Below the pieces are notes generated by a model, which ran no database searches, was not told the DNA's origin, and saw only the letters and a list, made by a program, of their open reading frames with translations. This document shows, piece after piece, positions 11,006 through 23,559 of a stretch of DNA of 64,000 nt. Each line of letters opens with the position of its first letter. Position 1 is the first letter of the stretch. The position numbers were made by a program, and so were the translations under genes. This stretch comes from Neckera pumila (Eukaryota > Streptophyta > Bryopsida > Hypnales > Neckeraceae): the NCBI GenBank assembly GCA_963969595.1, contig OZ018410.1, positions 744,001-808,000 of the forward strand. Reading direction: 5' to 3'.

Positions 11006-14000
11006 GGGAATATAGAAACTGCAATAGATAGGAAATAGGATAAAACTGGGTTAGAATAGTCTAATTTTTTTGAGTTTGTTATTAGTACCTAAGAATCCGG
11101 GTTAGTTACAAAGCAATTAGAAATAGCTGATACCTGGATTGTTAGAATTCCTACACCGGATAAATATTCCGGTGACAGACGGAAGCCATAGGATGGAAGA
11201 CGGATCCGGAAAACCTACGACCGGTAGCCTTCCCGCCTAGACCCCCTAAGGCACTGTTACGGAAACGGTCTCATACCTGTTGCCCTTGAGGAACTGTCGG
11301 CCGAGCGTCGGGTACTTAAAGGCTCAGCTCCCATTTTTTCTCCCTCTTTCTTCTTGTACTTGTGGCGTGCGCTTAGAGAGTGTGGTGAGTTAGGACCATG
11401 CTAGGGAGAGATTGGTGTAGTCGGTGCCGATTGCACCGGATTAATGAGTTGGTAAACTATAGCAGGGCTGGGCCGGATGATGTCTCCGGCGATTTTTAAG
11501 GATTCGAAAGTCCGAAAGCGCCTGGAGGAGGACTTAGAAACAATAGGATGCGCCGGATTGTTACAACGCCCCTAGAGTTTGAAGAATGATGAGATCATCG
11601 CAGAACTTGTAGTGGGAGTTCCAAACCAGTACCAATTCACTGTGAGAGGCCAACCCAAACTCTGGACGGAGGATATATGGACGGAAGTGTACTTGTTCCA
11701 GAAGGCCGGATCCGGTTTAGTTCCCCGTAACGATAGGACCGGGTAGAGTAAGTTCGGGGGTCCGGTGCACAATAAAGAGGGATACAGTATTCATGACTGT
11801 ATCAAGGATAGGCATAGCCAGATTCTGGAGTTTCTCATTCCGATTCTGTATCCGGAAAAGCCGACCCAGGTTACGGCGATAGTTGCGAGCACCATATTCG
11901 GAGCAACGGAAGGCAGACCGGTGAACTGGGGTAGACTTATCACGGACGTAGTCTCCAAGTTAGTCGTGCGTGCAACTTCCGGAAAAGCCACCCCGCTCAA
12001 CTCATATCTTTTCCACTTTTACCATCAGCAGGGTTTTTTGAATGAATCGGAGATGCATGCGTACATCCATGGAGAGGAGGTCCTAAAGTACCGGTTTACG
12101 AAAGAAGTCCAACCGGACCAAACCATCCAAGGAATATCCAAAGAGGAGGAATCGAAGTAGCCGCCCTTGACGCACAAGCAAATCAGGAGACGAAAGTCCA
12201 TAGATCAAGCTGCACGAGGCAAGCAGGTGGTTACGGATGACGAACTGCGACTGGAATACCCAAAAAATGAGTATATGAAGGAGTTCTGGGGTCACGGACA
12301 TAAGTGGGCCGACGAATGTCGATTGATCCACAACAAGATGGCAGAATACATCAGCGGAACCATGACGCTCTTGGGAGTGAATTGCCTGGAGCAGATAGCC
12401 GATGCAATCCGGAAAAGAACGGATCCGGGGACACTAAAGGCGTAGGAGCTCCGCATCCGGAATCTGCAGCAGGACAAGACAAATCTCAGATCCTGGATAG
12501 CTCAACTAGAGAGCGAGCTAGAAGTGGCAAGGACAAAAGAAGCAGACGCTTCCAACCTTGTCCGGAATTTGTCAGCATTGGTGGCAGCTCCAGCAGAGCA
12601 GGTGTTAAGAGCTCAGCTTTTCATTGACAAGCTCACGAACAAAGCTCATCCTTCTGGACCGAATGTACTAAGGGTGCTCATCGACTACTAAGCCCGAATG
12701 GAGAAGGTGTTGGCGGAGATGCGTCATCTACTGGGGCAACTTGACCTAGGCAGGGAGTTGGATTTTGAGGGTTTCCCGGAGGTCGCGGATGCCTAGAATT
12801 ACTTACAGACTCCGGCCAAGGAAGTAGTACCGAAGGAGAATCCGGTAAGGGGACAGGATATATTGATTGATGAGACCAGTATGCCCCTGATGTCTGGAAA
12901 GGAAGGAACCGGAACGTCTGTTCCGGCAAGGATGGGAGCAACTGCTATGACAGTTCCAGAAGCTTCAACACCGAAAAAGACAAGAGACTTGATTCCGGGA
13001 ACAAGACTCTCCTTTCTTACGGATGAGCCGGCTCGACCAACTAGAGCTGCACTCTTTTGCTACACCGCAGTCTGTGGTTTGTCGTAGCCTGGTCAGACCT
13101 TTGGAGGCCATCAAGAATCTGGCTCAGAGCTATCCGGAGAGATTCACCCACATGCATCAAGCTTCTCCGCCCAAGGGCGATAAAATTCCATTGGAGATTT
13201 CAGACGATGAGGAGGAAGAATGTGAAACTGGAAAGGAGCCAAAGGATGAGGCCACTCCGCCTCAAGGGCGCACAATCATCACCGGGCACAGACCAAGAGC
13301 ACACCGGTGAAGTCACCACCAACTAAGATAGGGAGTAGCGTGAAGAAATCGAGGAGGAAGTAGTTAGTTTGGTAGTTTTTGTGTTTGATTTTTGAATTTA
13401 TTCCTCCTCGGGTTTTTCAAAGGTGGGACCTGATTCCGGATTCTTAGAAGGCCGCCGGCCTGGATTTCCGATTATCTTGGATGTTAGTTTGATTGGCCAC
13501 CCTGGATTTTGGGTGTGCCCTTTTTTCTTTTTAGTTTGGATTTTAAAGGGAGGGTAGGCTTGTTGCCCTCTCATTCCATTCCAGCCCATTAGAGTGCATT
13601 TTGATTATGTTCTTTGGCTTTCTTTAATCAGAGACCCCTTGTGGATATTTTTGGATCCGGCTATGTGCAGAGTAAGAGTATTTGCAAGAGTGTTCAAGTG
13701 TGAGGAAGATGGGTGAGCAGGAATCCGAATCTAAATCAACTGGGTGTGATCAGTAGTCGGCATTTGAGAGAATTCTGGAGCTGTGAAGGAGGATTAGTGC
13801 ACTGTGTCTTCAAACCACTGGGATAGTGATCCAGAAGAGTAGAGTGGATGCGCGTCCGGAACCTAGAAAGGGCCTCTTGCGGAGATAAGCGATCGCCAAC
13901 GAAATATTCTCTACCACTGGAAGGCCTGCCAACTGCCGAATTAGTCTGAGAGTCTCGAACGGCGTCACTACCGGTCCTGGGTGCTTGATCTGTCGTTGTA

Positions 14001-14466
14001 GTGAAGGAGTAGAAAGTAGATTCTGAGTGACCTGTTTTCCAAAAAGATCATCCGGAGGGCTGTGAGGATCACTATTTGCCTCTTCTTTGCTGCAATACCG
14101 GAAGAGAGTTGTGTATATCTTTGTGTGTGTGAGTGTTTGAACTACAAGTGGCGAGTCCCTACCCCTCTAAAAGACCAACAGTGGACCCCATGACGGTAAA
14201 ACATGGGTACAAAAAACCAGAGTTTTGATTGAAAGTTATTGGATTCCGGATAAGGACGGATCCGGATTGGATTTTGGAAGGTAGTATTACCCAAAAGTAG
14301 GAAAAGTAAAGTAATCGAGTTACGGATTGCTTGGGTTTTTGGTTTGGAGAGACATCCGGATAGCCTTAGTTTGCAATAACATTTAGAATCATCTGGAACA
14401 ATATTTCGTGTTATTTTTGCACATCTTTGTGTTAAGGACACTTAAGCCTAGACCTTGCGTATGACA
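11006..14466 (+). mobile_element. LTR-type TG...CA insertion, unit 2
   Basis: This 3461-base unit begins TGTGGGAATATAG and ends GCGTATGACA. It is flanked by AATTC (11001-11005) and AATCC (14467-14471), a 5-base duplication with one later mutation. It shares both ends, the leader (GGTGCCGATTGCACCGG region), the coding blocks and the 3' block GTCCCTACCCCTC with unit 1. It is about 0.8 kb longer because it retains a coding segment unit 1 lacks. Both units are unusually dense in TCCGGA/ATCCGG motifs. No internal LTR pair is seen. Confidence 0.8.
11460..13310 (+). pseudogene. Unit 2 coding remnant
   Basis: Plus-strand frames, with stops between them, spell one decayed protein. It reads TEDIWTEVYLFQKAGSG, then YSIHDCIKDRHSQILEFLI and PVNWGRLITDVV, then SYLFHFYHQQGFLNESE. 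Next comes YMKEFWGHGHKWADECR (about 12270), a coiled-coil segment (about 12450-12640), and an acidic tail ending near 13310. It is homologous to the unit 1 remnant. It is possibly a Gag-like or plant-mobile-domain protein; no protease, reverse transcriptase or integrase is seen. Confidence 0.5.
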
Positions 14467-14471
14467 AATCC

Positions 14472-15565
14472 GTTCAAAAGTGGATGGCAGATAATCCACT
14501 TAGCCAACTGAATACAACTTGCCAAAATTGGATGTCCTGATGAAACTTTGCACAGTCAGCAGGTCGACCTCGACATCCTTCTTACTAGCAATCCACAACC
14601 AGACCATTGGGTCCATGAGCTCCCCCTCGTCATCCTCCTCTAGGACGCCTATAAACTTGTCATAGTAGGAAGCACTAGTGCCCTTGTTTATAATGCCCGG
14701 GATGTTCCTGAAGTTGATGATAGCCAGCTTGATTCTTGACCTCACGGACTCATTCCATACTTTTGAGTCCCACTTGCTGAGCTTGTCATTGTCCATATTG
14801 TAGGGCTTGAAGTCACCTCTAGCTTCAGGCTTCACGAGTTTACCTTTGCTCTCCAAGAAGACCGTAAAAAATTCCTTGGCTGTAACTGACAATTCCTCAA
14901 GTGTCTTCTTGTTGTTTGAAGGCATCTTCACCTGAGAGAAGAAGTGTTCCCTTGGACCGATGAGCACCGTGTTCTTTGTGGCCTTGTTCATGCTATAGTC
15001 CCGCTTGAAGGCCTTCCATGCCTTCTTCCTCGGGTTTCCCTCGTTGTTAAAGAGTTTCAGCTTCGGATCCAGGTAATGCAGCTGTATCGTGATAGCAGCC
15101 TTCTTCTTCACCCTCTCAAGTCAGTCCTTTGCAGTGTAACAATCAGAGAGGACGGAGTTCGGTGCCTTCATAGTGACTTTCGAGTGTCCTGCCGTCCGCC
15201 AAGGAGACCGGTATAGTAGATGCAAGGCGAGCCTCCTTAGATCATCTGGTGTGGTGTTTCCAATCCATTTGAAGAACTCCCTAGTCATTACGGTGTCCTT
15301 CGCCGCGTCCCAACCTTTGCAATACTTAAACTTCATAAGTGAATCTGGATCGATAAGCTCTCCCTGTGCCTGGCCAGAGATGACCTCCGCCCATAGGTCG
15401 TAGACGTCCTGCTGAGCTGTAATTAGCTTGATCTCATTGTGGATGTTTAGCTCTCTCTGGTTCTTCTTACTCGGAAATCCCTGGTTTTTCTTGATGTCAA
15501 TCATTGCGAACCTTAGCTTGATTGCGTTCTTGAACTCCTGCACAACCAATTCCAACAAACACCTG
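14472..15565 (-). pseudogene. Element A exon 2, proximal part (middle domain)
   Basis: The exon follows an intron with two family A palindromes. It reads FKNAIKLRFAMIDIKKNQ, then DVYDLWAEVISGQAQGELID and REFFKWIGNTTPDDLRRLAL. The partner has MYCMWDEFITSHMAGELLD and REFFKHLGHFTNKDLKEYVV, so the domain is conserved, but I do not recognise it. After a TGA (15121) the frame continues KKKAAITIQLHYLDP and KKAWKAFKR, matching NVWRAWKRK. A TAA at 14500 lies just before the unit 2 insertion. Both TGA and TAA sit in frames that stay conserved on either side. Confidence 0.8.
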
Positions 15566-15580
15566 CTGTCAGCAATGGGT

Positions 15581-15655
15581 CTTAACTCGATGCGAGTTAA
15601 GCTGTGGTTTTTACTGAGTACAGCGGAATGACAAGTTAACTCAGAACGTGTTAAA
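15581..15655. repeat. Two family A palindromes in the first intron
   Basis: CTTAACTCG-ATG-CGAGTTAAG (15581-15601) is a perfect arm pair. GTTAACTCA-GAA-CGTGTTAAA (15635-15655) is imperfect. The intron (about 15566-15669) is only about 0.1 kb, so the two palindromes fill much of it. The homologous intron in element B also contains two palindromes, of family B. Confidence 0.8.
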
Positions 15656-15669
15656 GGTAGTGGACTTAC

Positions 15670-17106
15670 TACGAAGAGCCTCTGATTGTTGCCGTCAGCC
15701 TTCGACTTCTTTGCAGGAGTTACTGTCTTCCCCTGCGCTGTGGGCTCCCGAGGGGATGTTGGACATCCCATACTCGTCCAGACGGATCTGAATGCCAATA
15801 TATTGGTGGACCAGGTTGGCATGAAGTTGTCAAAGTGGTTCACCCGATTATAGTAGGTCGACACTTTCCTAATTAGGTTGTCATCTTTATTCCAGATGAC
15901 AAAGCACTCCCATTTCAAAAACTTAGCCTTCTTATCGTCGGGAATCTTATCCATCTTCTGCATTTCCTTCAACGCCTCTATGCAATGTTGTCCATTCACC
16001 ATCCAAAACTTCCCGGTCTGAACTTCCTCAAACTTTGCAGGCTTCTCCTTGACAAGTTGCGGATACACGCAGAGTGTCATCTTCTTGTCAGGGTCAAGCA
16101 TGTTGATGAGGTAATTAAGTGTCTTCTGAACGCCCTGTTCTTCCAAGACTTGGATGTTGAGTGTTTGTGGTGGCGTCTCTAGCTAATCTATTGAAATATT
16201 TAACTTCTCCCCGATACTTGGAATGTACATCTCTATGCATGCCAACCAGTACTCCTCAAAGTGTTTGCATGCTTCCTCGTAATCAATCTCCTTCACGTTT
16301 CCGCCGAGGTCTTGCGGAATGTCTACAAGTTCGGATGCCATGCTACTCTCTGGCACCAAAAGGTTCTTCAATGTGGTCTTCTTCTCCTTTCCATTCAGTG
16401 GAGGTGGTGGGATCTTTGAAGGTTCTCCTATATCAAAGCAATCCATCTGCTTCATGCAAGTGTGGCTCCTACTAGTCTCCCGTGTCACCACGACAAGGGA
16501 TCCCTGGCTTCCTCCTTGACTATTGTAGTCTCTAGTCAAGGACATGGGTTGCATCCTCTGGGATTTGTTTTGCAACTCCATCTTCATGTGGTCAAATCCC
16601 TTGCTCAGTGCATTTACTCTTGAAGTGAGAGTAACGGATGTCAAATGGCTCCTATCTTTTGCTTTCCACCTCTTCTCCTGCATATGCTGCTCAATCTCTT
16701 TTTGCAGCCCCTGGTAGTTTGTCCCTTTGAGTATTCTATAGTAATCAGAGACATTGAATTTTATTTTCCTGCTATCCACCACGTAAGAGAATATGTACTC
16801 CTTCATCTGATCTGGATCCTGCATCTTGCAGCAGACAAATATTAACCCGTTTGGCCCTGTGGTGACCTCTCTTACAACCTCCGTAAGTGTGACCGGTAGG
16901 TTGTCCTCGACCTTCTTGTACTTTGTCTTGAACGATAGGTTCAAGTTCATGGGAACAAGTACAAGTGTCCAGTGGTCGACATCCTCCGGTTCCTTCCACT
17001 CCCAGCATTCCCCGAGCATGTTGGTTTGACCGTACTTGTCTCTATTATCGTCTAGAATCTGGAAGCGCTTTAGGTAAACCTCTAGTCCATTGGTTTGTGC
17101 CTCCAT
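15670..17106 (-). pseudogene. Element A gene exon 1: N-terminal region and ParB/DGQHR-like domain
   Basis: The ATG at 17106 opens a frame that ends at TAG 16183 and continues in frame from 16182. The N-terminal part is unrecognised. The second part has FWMVNGQHCIEALKEM (about 15960-16013), matching FFIINGQHSITAAKMLQ in element B. The hydrophobic-N-G-Q-H-x-I-x-A pattern is that of the ParB/sulfiredoxin fold and DGQHR proteins, where this loop binds nucleotide or phosphate. A further conserved block NHFDNFMPTWSTNILAFRSVW matches NHIVHSQPTWGNQILACREIW. Known ParB proteins use CTP and bind palindromic parS; whether that holds here is inference. Confidence 0.75.
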
Positions 17107-17133
17107 TTATGCAAGTCCAGGACAAGAACACAT

Positions 17134-17154
17134 GTTAACTTGAACTGAGTTAAA
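17134..17154. repeat. Family A palindrome upstream of the element A ATG
   Basis: GTTAACTTG-AAC-TGAGTTAAA, 28 bases upstream of the ATG in gene direction and 10 bases from the CACTA insertion. It is the nearest of the upstream palindrome cluster that continues at 52064-52500 on the far side of the CACTA element. Confidence 0.7.
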
Positions 17155-17439
17155 ACTAGGAGACACTAGAAGAAAAACGGGTCCGCAGCAACCCACTGAT
17201 ATGCGACTAGATGTCCTATACAACTATCGTGCAACCGTGGCCCTCTCTATTTGCACCAAATTTATTGTATACTTTGTACTAGTTGCAAAGCAGTTGTAGA
17301 ATGATGTAGAGGGTTACAAGGAGCAATAGATGAGTAGATGTGAAGCATTCTACATCCACAATTCAACAAAGTTGTCGATGTATCTCTTGGAAGTTCAACT
17401 ACCAAAGTGCAATAAAGTATAATCTAAACTGTAACTCCA

Positions 17440-18185
17440 ACTCAATAAAGAAATGATTAAAGTTCAACTAGAAAGCAACTACAATGCAATTAGAATACGA
17501 CTTCAATACAAGTGCAAAATAATTACATTACAACTACAAAACAACTACAATGCAACTAGAAAACAACTACAATGCAACTAAAAAACAACTACAATGCAAC
17601 TAAAAAAATTTCACTAAATTGGCTACGAAAGCAACATGTAAGATAGATATAGATAATAGAATCTATGACTGTTTTAGATTTTCAATATCTACAGATGGTA
17701 TAGAGTTAAAATACAACTTCAAAAAATCTAGAATTTTTATAGATGTTAGATATCTACTACACTTATAGATTTCAAAAATCTAAGACAACTGTAGATTTCC
17801 TACTTTGGAATTTGAATAGTAAAAGACAAATTGCCATACTGCATCCTGAAAACAACTGCAATGCAACTACAATACAATTAAAAAACAACTACAATGCAAC
17901 TAAAAAATAACTACAATGCAACTAAAAAACAACTACAATGCAACTAAAAAACAACTATAATGCAACTAAAAAACAACTATAATGCAACTATAAAACAACT
18001 ACAGTGCAACTATTAAACAACTACATTGCAACTATAAAACAACTGCCACACAACTATTAAACAACTAGAGCGCAACTATAAAACAACTACAATACAACTA
18101 TAAAACAACTGCCATGCAACTATAAAACAACTACATTGTAACTACAATGCAACTACAGAACAACTAAAATGCAACTAGAAAACAA
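17440..18185. repeat. CACTA left subterminal repeat array
   Basis: Many near-tandem copies of CAACTACAATGCAACTAAAA, spaced about 17-20 bases, with a non-repeat island at about 17600-17830. In CACTA elements such arrays are binding sites for the element's own DNA-binding protein. They are the reverse complement of the AGTTGCATACTAGTTGCAT units at the right end. Confidence 0.9.
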
Positions 18186-18275
18186 TTGTGCACCAAGTTT
18201 GTGTGAATTGAACAATCAATAATATTTCATTGCAGTTTTTTCCAAAGGTAACAAAAATGCCAACCACGATTGTTC

Positions 18276-21200
18276 TCAATATCTTGCAGCTGCTAATATG
18301 TTCTCTTCTGTAGATAACTCTATAGCTCCGACTAAAGATGGAATAGTAGGTAGAGGAGGCACATCCTCTGGAGCAGCTAAACCAGAAGCCTCTATAGTTG
18401 TGCTCACGAAGACATCTGATGTATTGAGAAATTCTCGTCGAGCACGAGCTTCTCTGTGCAGAACTACTTTCCAACCGTCTTTCCTTACATCATCAGCAAA
18501 GAATACTTGAGTCGCTTGGCTTGAAAATACAAAAGGATCAAGCATTCGACGCATTTTGTGGCGGAAATTGATCACAAGGAAACCAGCCTCGTCTCTAATG
18601 TAAGTTGGGTTTCCTCGAATGTCTGTTTTCTTCACCCATTCACAGCGCATTAGTATCACAGGGGTGCTAAGAGATCCATAATCTAGTTTTAGTATGTCTT
18701 TCAATACTCCAACATAATGCACCGACACACCTCGAACATCAAGAGCTGGAATCTGAAATACAGATGCGACACCGCAATCATATATCTGCAATTGGGTTGA
18801 AGCATTGTCATCAGTCCTGAAATGGTTTCCAAAAGCTTTCATTCGAGAATATCGAAGGGCCTTCTGCAATGGTTTCTTGCACAATAACATTATATCATTG
18901 TCCTCTATAGTATGTGCAGCAATATGATTGTTGCGAATAGCGTTTTTATCCAAACATCAAGCGTTGTTGTACTTGGGTCTATTTGACACTCTTCTTTCCA
19001 TTTTCTGCAAGTGCATGAAAGAGGTTCAAATCAAGTTCGTCAAAATAAGCTAAACAACAACTACTACAATTGCAAAGTCCTACAACCATCCCAAATATTT
19101 TGTAGCACTTCTAATTCATGTGATTTGCATGTCCTTGTTTTATTAAGTACACTATCCAAGATGAAGAAGCTTGTGCAACTTACTTCACAAATGGCTCCAT
19201 AACCGCAACATTGTTTAGCACATAATTATGTGCTGCATCTCGCATTGTAGTAGACATTACAAAAGGCTGACCCGCACCTTCAAGAACTTCTTCAGCATCA
19301 CCATATTCCTCCTCAGCATCCCACACATGCCTTTTGACAACCTCAAATCTTTGTAAATACTCAGTCACAAAGCCAAGGCATTCTTCTTTCAGATACCCTT
19401 CTGCCATGCAAGCCTCTGGCCTAGCCATGCTTCGAACATAATTCTTCAAGGTTTTCATATACCTTTCAACTGGATACATCCACCTCGTGCTAACAGGCCC
19501 ACACAAGTCAAGTTCCAGCACTAGGTGATATGAAAGGTGTGTCATCATGTCAAAAAACAACGGTGGAAATTCCATTTCCAATAGTGCCATACTTTCAGCT
19601 ACATCCAATTGAAGAGACTCAAACTCCATTGGATTATAAATTTTTGTGCATATCCTCCTAAATACCTTACACATTCGCATGACAGCCATGTGTGCTCCAG
19701 GCTTCAATAGCCCCCTTAATGCTAATGGCATCAATTGCTGCATCAAAACATGATAGTCATGCAATTTGAGGCTTCCAAATTTCTTAGCCTTAATATGTTT
19801 GCCAAATGAGGAAGAATACTTTGAGGGAAGCTTCACAGAAGCAATTACATTTGCAAACTGTTCATACTCTTCTTCTGAAAGCACATATCCTGCTGCTGGT
19901 TTCAACATTTTACCAGGTCTGCGAGGATTTGGTATCAACCACAAATGCTTTCGTATGCCTCTTCTTTGTAAATCGCGTCGCACCTTCACTGTATCTTTTT
20001 TCCCACTTATTGTCTTCAAGAAATTCTTGGCAAGATTCATCTCACAATGCATGACGTCTAATGTATAGCGGATAAGAAGCCTCTGAACACATAAACAATT
20101 TTCTTAAGTAAGTACAATATTGACTAAAGACAAGGAAAGAAATAATAAATATTTACACATTCATTGGTACATTTATCTCCTTGATGCTTTCACCATCATT
20201 TCATCTCTATTAAAGAACATGCTAATGGAACTTAGCAAAAAAGATTCTTGATTTTGTGTATATTGTGGAAACTCCTTTGTCTAATGTAATTGCTCATCAC
20301 AAAGAAAATCTCATTGTATCTCACCATATCTATATGCAACTATAGCACAACCAATATAGAACTATTATCGAGGCTGGCTAGGTATTCTTTTCAACAACTT
20401 CCTATAGATGCAACTTAGTCATTTGACTTGATAAACTATTACAACTCACCTTCCAATAGGGCAACTTGAAAAGAATGCTAGTTTGCTTCACTCCATGCAA
20501 TTTGGACGGATCTCCTGGAGCACCATCTCTGTTCCCTTCTGCCTTCCACGACTTGTACTCCTCCGCATATTCTAGTTGTTCCTCCACAGATACAACTTTG
20601 GGTTTTTCTCATGTTTCCAGTCGTCCATCAAAGTGATCCTTCATATGCTCCGAGCGATAAGGATGATCAGTAGGTAACCATCTACGAGTTCCTTGATAAA
20701 TTTCTTTACATAGTTCCTTCGAATGCTCTGCTCCTAAGTCATTACCACACCATGCACAACCTACATATCCTTGGTGGGCAAATCCTCCGACAGTGCCGTA
20801 TCCTGGATAGTCATGTATTGTCCATAGAAGAACTGCTCGTAGATTGAAAGAGCGGGCCCCAACTTCTTGTATTACATCATATGCTTGCACTCCTTTCCAT
20901 AGTTCTAGTAGCTCATCCACTAGGGGCTCTAGATATACATCAAATACTTCAGCAGTTACAGATTGCTTTCCAGGAATCAACAAAGCCAGCATCATAAAAA
21001 AAAATTTGGTACATAACCAAGGGGGCAAATTATAATTCAACAATGTCACTGGCCAAGTGGACCAGCTTGAGCGGGTTTGTTTAAAAGGATTCACTCCATC
21101 TGCAGCAAGAGCAAAATGGACATTTCTAGAATCTTCATGAAAGCTTGGGTCCACATTTTCATGGAAGTGGCGCCATGTTTTTGAATTGCATGGATGTCGT

Positions 21201-22228
21201 ACTAGATTGTCTCCTCCCGGATGACTACTTCCATTCTCTGAGTGCCATAGCAATAATTTGGACAATGCTGGGCTACGAAACATGCGCTGCAATCTTGGAA
21301 TGATGGGGAAATGCCTCAATACTTTCACTGGAAACTTCTTCCGTCTCTCATCCCTATACCTCGGAAGATTACACTTTGGACAGGGCGTAGCATTTTCAAG
21401 TTCTCCTCTAAACAACACACATCCTTTTTCACATGCATGGATGCTATTGTAAGACAACCCTAATTTCTTGGTTAGGCTTCGAGCTGCATAGAAATTCTTG
21501 GGCAACGCATTGCATTGTGGTAGAATGTGTCCTTGCAAAAGTGTAAACATTTCATCAGCAAAATTGTTACTCACCCCATGGATAGTGCAAACATTCATGA
21601 GAAGAATGGTAGCTGCCAACTTTATACACTGAGCACCTTCATACAATTCATGGAGAGCATCTTCCAAAATTTGAGAGTCGAAATTGCTTAGACCTTCACG
21701 CTCATGTGTATCACCAACTGGTTCTTCTTGTGGCATTGCATTTTTTACCTCCAATTCAGCATCTACACTTGGTCTAGAGTTGCATTCGCTGCTGACATCA
21801 TCTGCTACTGTGAAGGCTTCAACTACTGTGTCATGTAGCCGTTCTTCGATGGCCTCTGCGTCTTCGACGTCTTGAAATAAATTGTCAAGCATGTTCCTGG
21901 TGTCTACTTCATTATCAACGCGTACTTCTTGACCTCCTTCTGAACTCCAAAAAGCAGCCTCCCATTCATCATCTGATGGCTCCCTACTTCCAGGTCCCCG
22001 CCACACTCAAAATTTTGGATCTCTTCCATTTCAAATGAGATGATCACTCACTGTGGAAGCCAGCCACTTCCTGCCGCCTTTACACTTACAACATGGACAA
22101 TTCATTCTTTTCAAATTCAAAAACCTAGCCCGCCGATACTCTCTTACCCAAAGTCTATCATCACGTTGTTGCTTTCGTCGTCCCTCTGCGGTTTGTACCT
22201 CATCATTCTCTCTATCCATCTTGGCCAA
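18276..22228 (-). pseudogene. CACTA TNP2 transposase, decayed
   Basis: The gene reads right to left. The N-terminal part contains KWLASTVSDHLI, then after two TGA codons VWRGPGSREP. The transposase core (20609-22006) has LPPWLCTKFFFMMLALLIPG and then IHDYPGYGTVGGFAHQGY. After an intron, LLIRYTLDVMHCEMN opens the DUF4218-like part (19180-20083). A last exon (18276-18953) has YVGVLKDILKLDY and FADDVRKDGWKVVL, the DUF4216-like C-terminus. At least three TGA codons (22033 area, about 22009, about 20610) replace expected Arg, which fits CGA-to-TGA change at methylated CpG. Family membership is secure; activity is lost. Confidence 0.92.
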
Positions 22229-22869
22229 CTTTGAATTTCACTGAGGAAGTACGGTTGCTTTTAAAATGCACTTGTATCCTATAGATGAAATACAAAAGTA
22301 ACAATAGAAAATGAGCAATCAAGCTAGTCTTCAGGTTGCAAACCCTAAATCTCCTAAAACACACTCGAAATACACCTAACCCAAGAACTTTGAATACCTT
22401 GGTTCAAGATAGAACTATACTACAGCAGGAAGAAGTCCTCTTCTACTGTGAGACATTGCGAGGGGTTGGCCTCCCAAAACATCGTCCTAAAACGGAAGGT
22501 GGATTACAATTGAAAGGGCAAGAGAAACATGAATTTAATGACTGATGGAGGGAAAACTAGTTGTTGTCCTTATGGCTACAGTAGGGTACAATAGAATAGG
22601 GTTTTGTAGCTGACAGTATTTATAGGTAGAGATTTTGATCATAATCCAATCTATTGCGTTACAATTTGCAGGTTTCATCGGAGTCCGGAATGGAGCTAGG
22701 TTTTAGGGGATGGGTTTTCAATTCTGCTGTACATAGTGCCATTAGATACTGGTCTAAACTTTTCCTGTATTGTATAGAATTGGACTCGCCTTCATTTATT
22801 TTTTGGTAATCCGGTGAATGAGCCTCCTTGTCTCTTTTGATGGATGAAATTGAGTTGGTTCCTTTTTTG
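22229..22869. other. CACTA internal spacer
   Basis: Region between the TNP2 start and the captured gene block. No gene recognised. It could include the promoter of TNP2. Confidence 0.4.
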
Positions 22870-23098
22870 GACATTCCACAAGTTTACGTCAACGACGAGT
22901 TTCTTGGAGGATCCAATATTCTTATCTCCATGCACTGAGTAAGTGTCCAAGTTTCCTAAGGTGTTGTCTTTGAATCCTGTTTTTTTATGTGGGACATAGC
23001 GTAGATTTCAAGTTTGTACCTGATTGAAGTTCTGATTTGTCTGTGGCAATAGTCGGGAGAGCTAGAGACATTACTGAAAGATGTGAAGAAGATGGACA
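22870..23098 (+). pseudogene. Captured monothiol glutaredoxin fragment (GRXS15-like)
   Basis: Two exon pieces of a class II (CGFS-type) glutaredoxin lie inside the CACTA element. 22870-22938 reads DIPQVYVNDEFLGGSNILIS then MH. After an intron with GTAAGT donor, 23053-23098 reads SGELETLLKDVKKM. The P-Q-V/I-x-V/I-x-x-E-F-x-G-G-S and S-G-E-L-E-x-L-L-K signatures are typical of this family, which handles iron-sulfur clusters. A TGA occupies the last codon of the first piece. The active-site CGFS exon is not present. It is a passenger fragment, not a gene. Confidence 0.75.
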
Positions 23099-23559
23099 GC
23101 TCATTCACCCCGGGGTGAGCTTCTCTGCGTTTTTTTGATATGGTGACTGCGCCGTTTATTGTCTTTTGTATCCTCTTTGATGTATTCGATCACCCCAATT
23201 ATGTGTCCTAGAATAAACTGATTCTTTTTGCTTGAAATCGTGTACCTTTGGACCACTGTCAAGAATCTTTTCGATATCATAAGGGAAATTGATGAGGTAT
23301 TTGTGGCCATGCCTCCTTGCCTCTAACACCCGATGATTTTTGTTGCACCTCTTTGAAAGGAGCTCTCCCCTCTGGTGTTGGCATAATTCTGCGTGGACAA
23401 GCTCTCCTCACGTCGCTCTGATCAGAAGCTGCACTGTACTTTACATCAAAGTGAAATTGTTGAAGGGCAAAGTTTGAAGGTGCCAATGAGGCTCCAAGTG
23501 CAGTCCGTGGCATTGTGGAGTGAACTTTGGGAGTGTTGGTCAGTAGTAGAATGACTCGA

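Larger units (their letters stand above)
4122..17106 (-). pseudogene. Element A ParB-like/HAD multi-domain gene, whole
   Basis: This is one long, intron-containing, decayed gene read right to left, with exons at about 17106-15670, 15565-8059 (interrupted twice), 7879-6690, 5990-5008, 4918-4566 and 4461-4122. It is homologous exon by exon to the gene at 40110-47479. The order is N-terminal region, ParB/DGQHR-like domain, middle domain, coiled-coil region, HAD phosphatase domain, C-terminal region. In-frame stops (TAG 16183, TGA 15121, TAA 14500, TAG 7071, TAG 6822) interrupt otherwise conserved frames. Frameshifts fall near 7638 and 5320. Two mobile insertions lie in exon 2 and a CACTA element lies 58 bases upstream of the ATG. 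Its function is unknown; I infer it is the cargo or maintenance gene of a mobile element. Confidence 0.8.

Noticed and set aside
8373..14440. One tandemly duplicated insertion
   Set aside because: Each unit has its own 5-base target duplication and a 134-base piece of element A exon lies between them, so these are two separate insertions.
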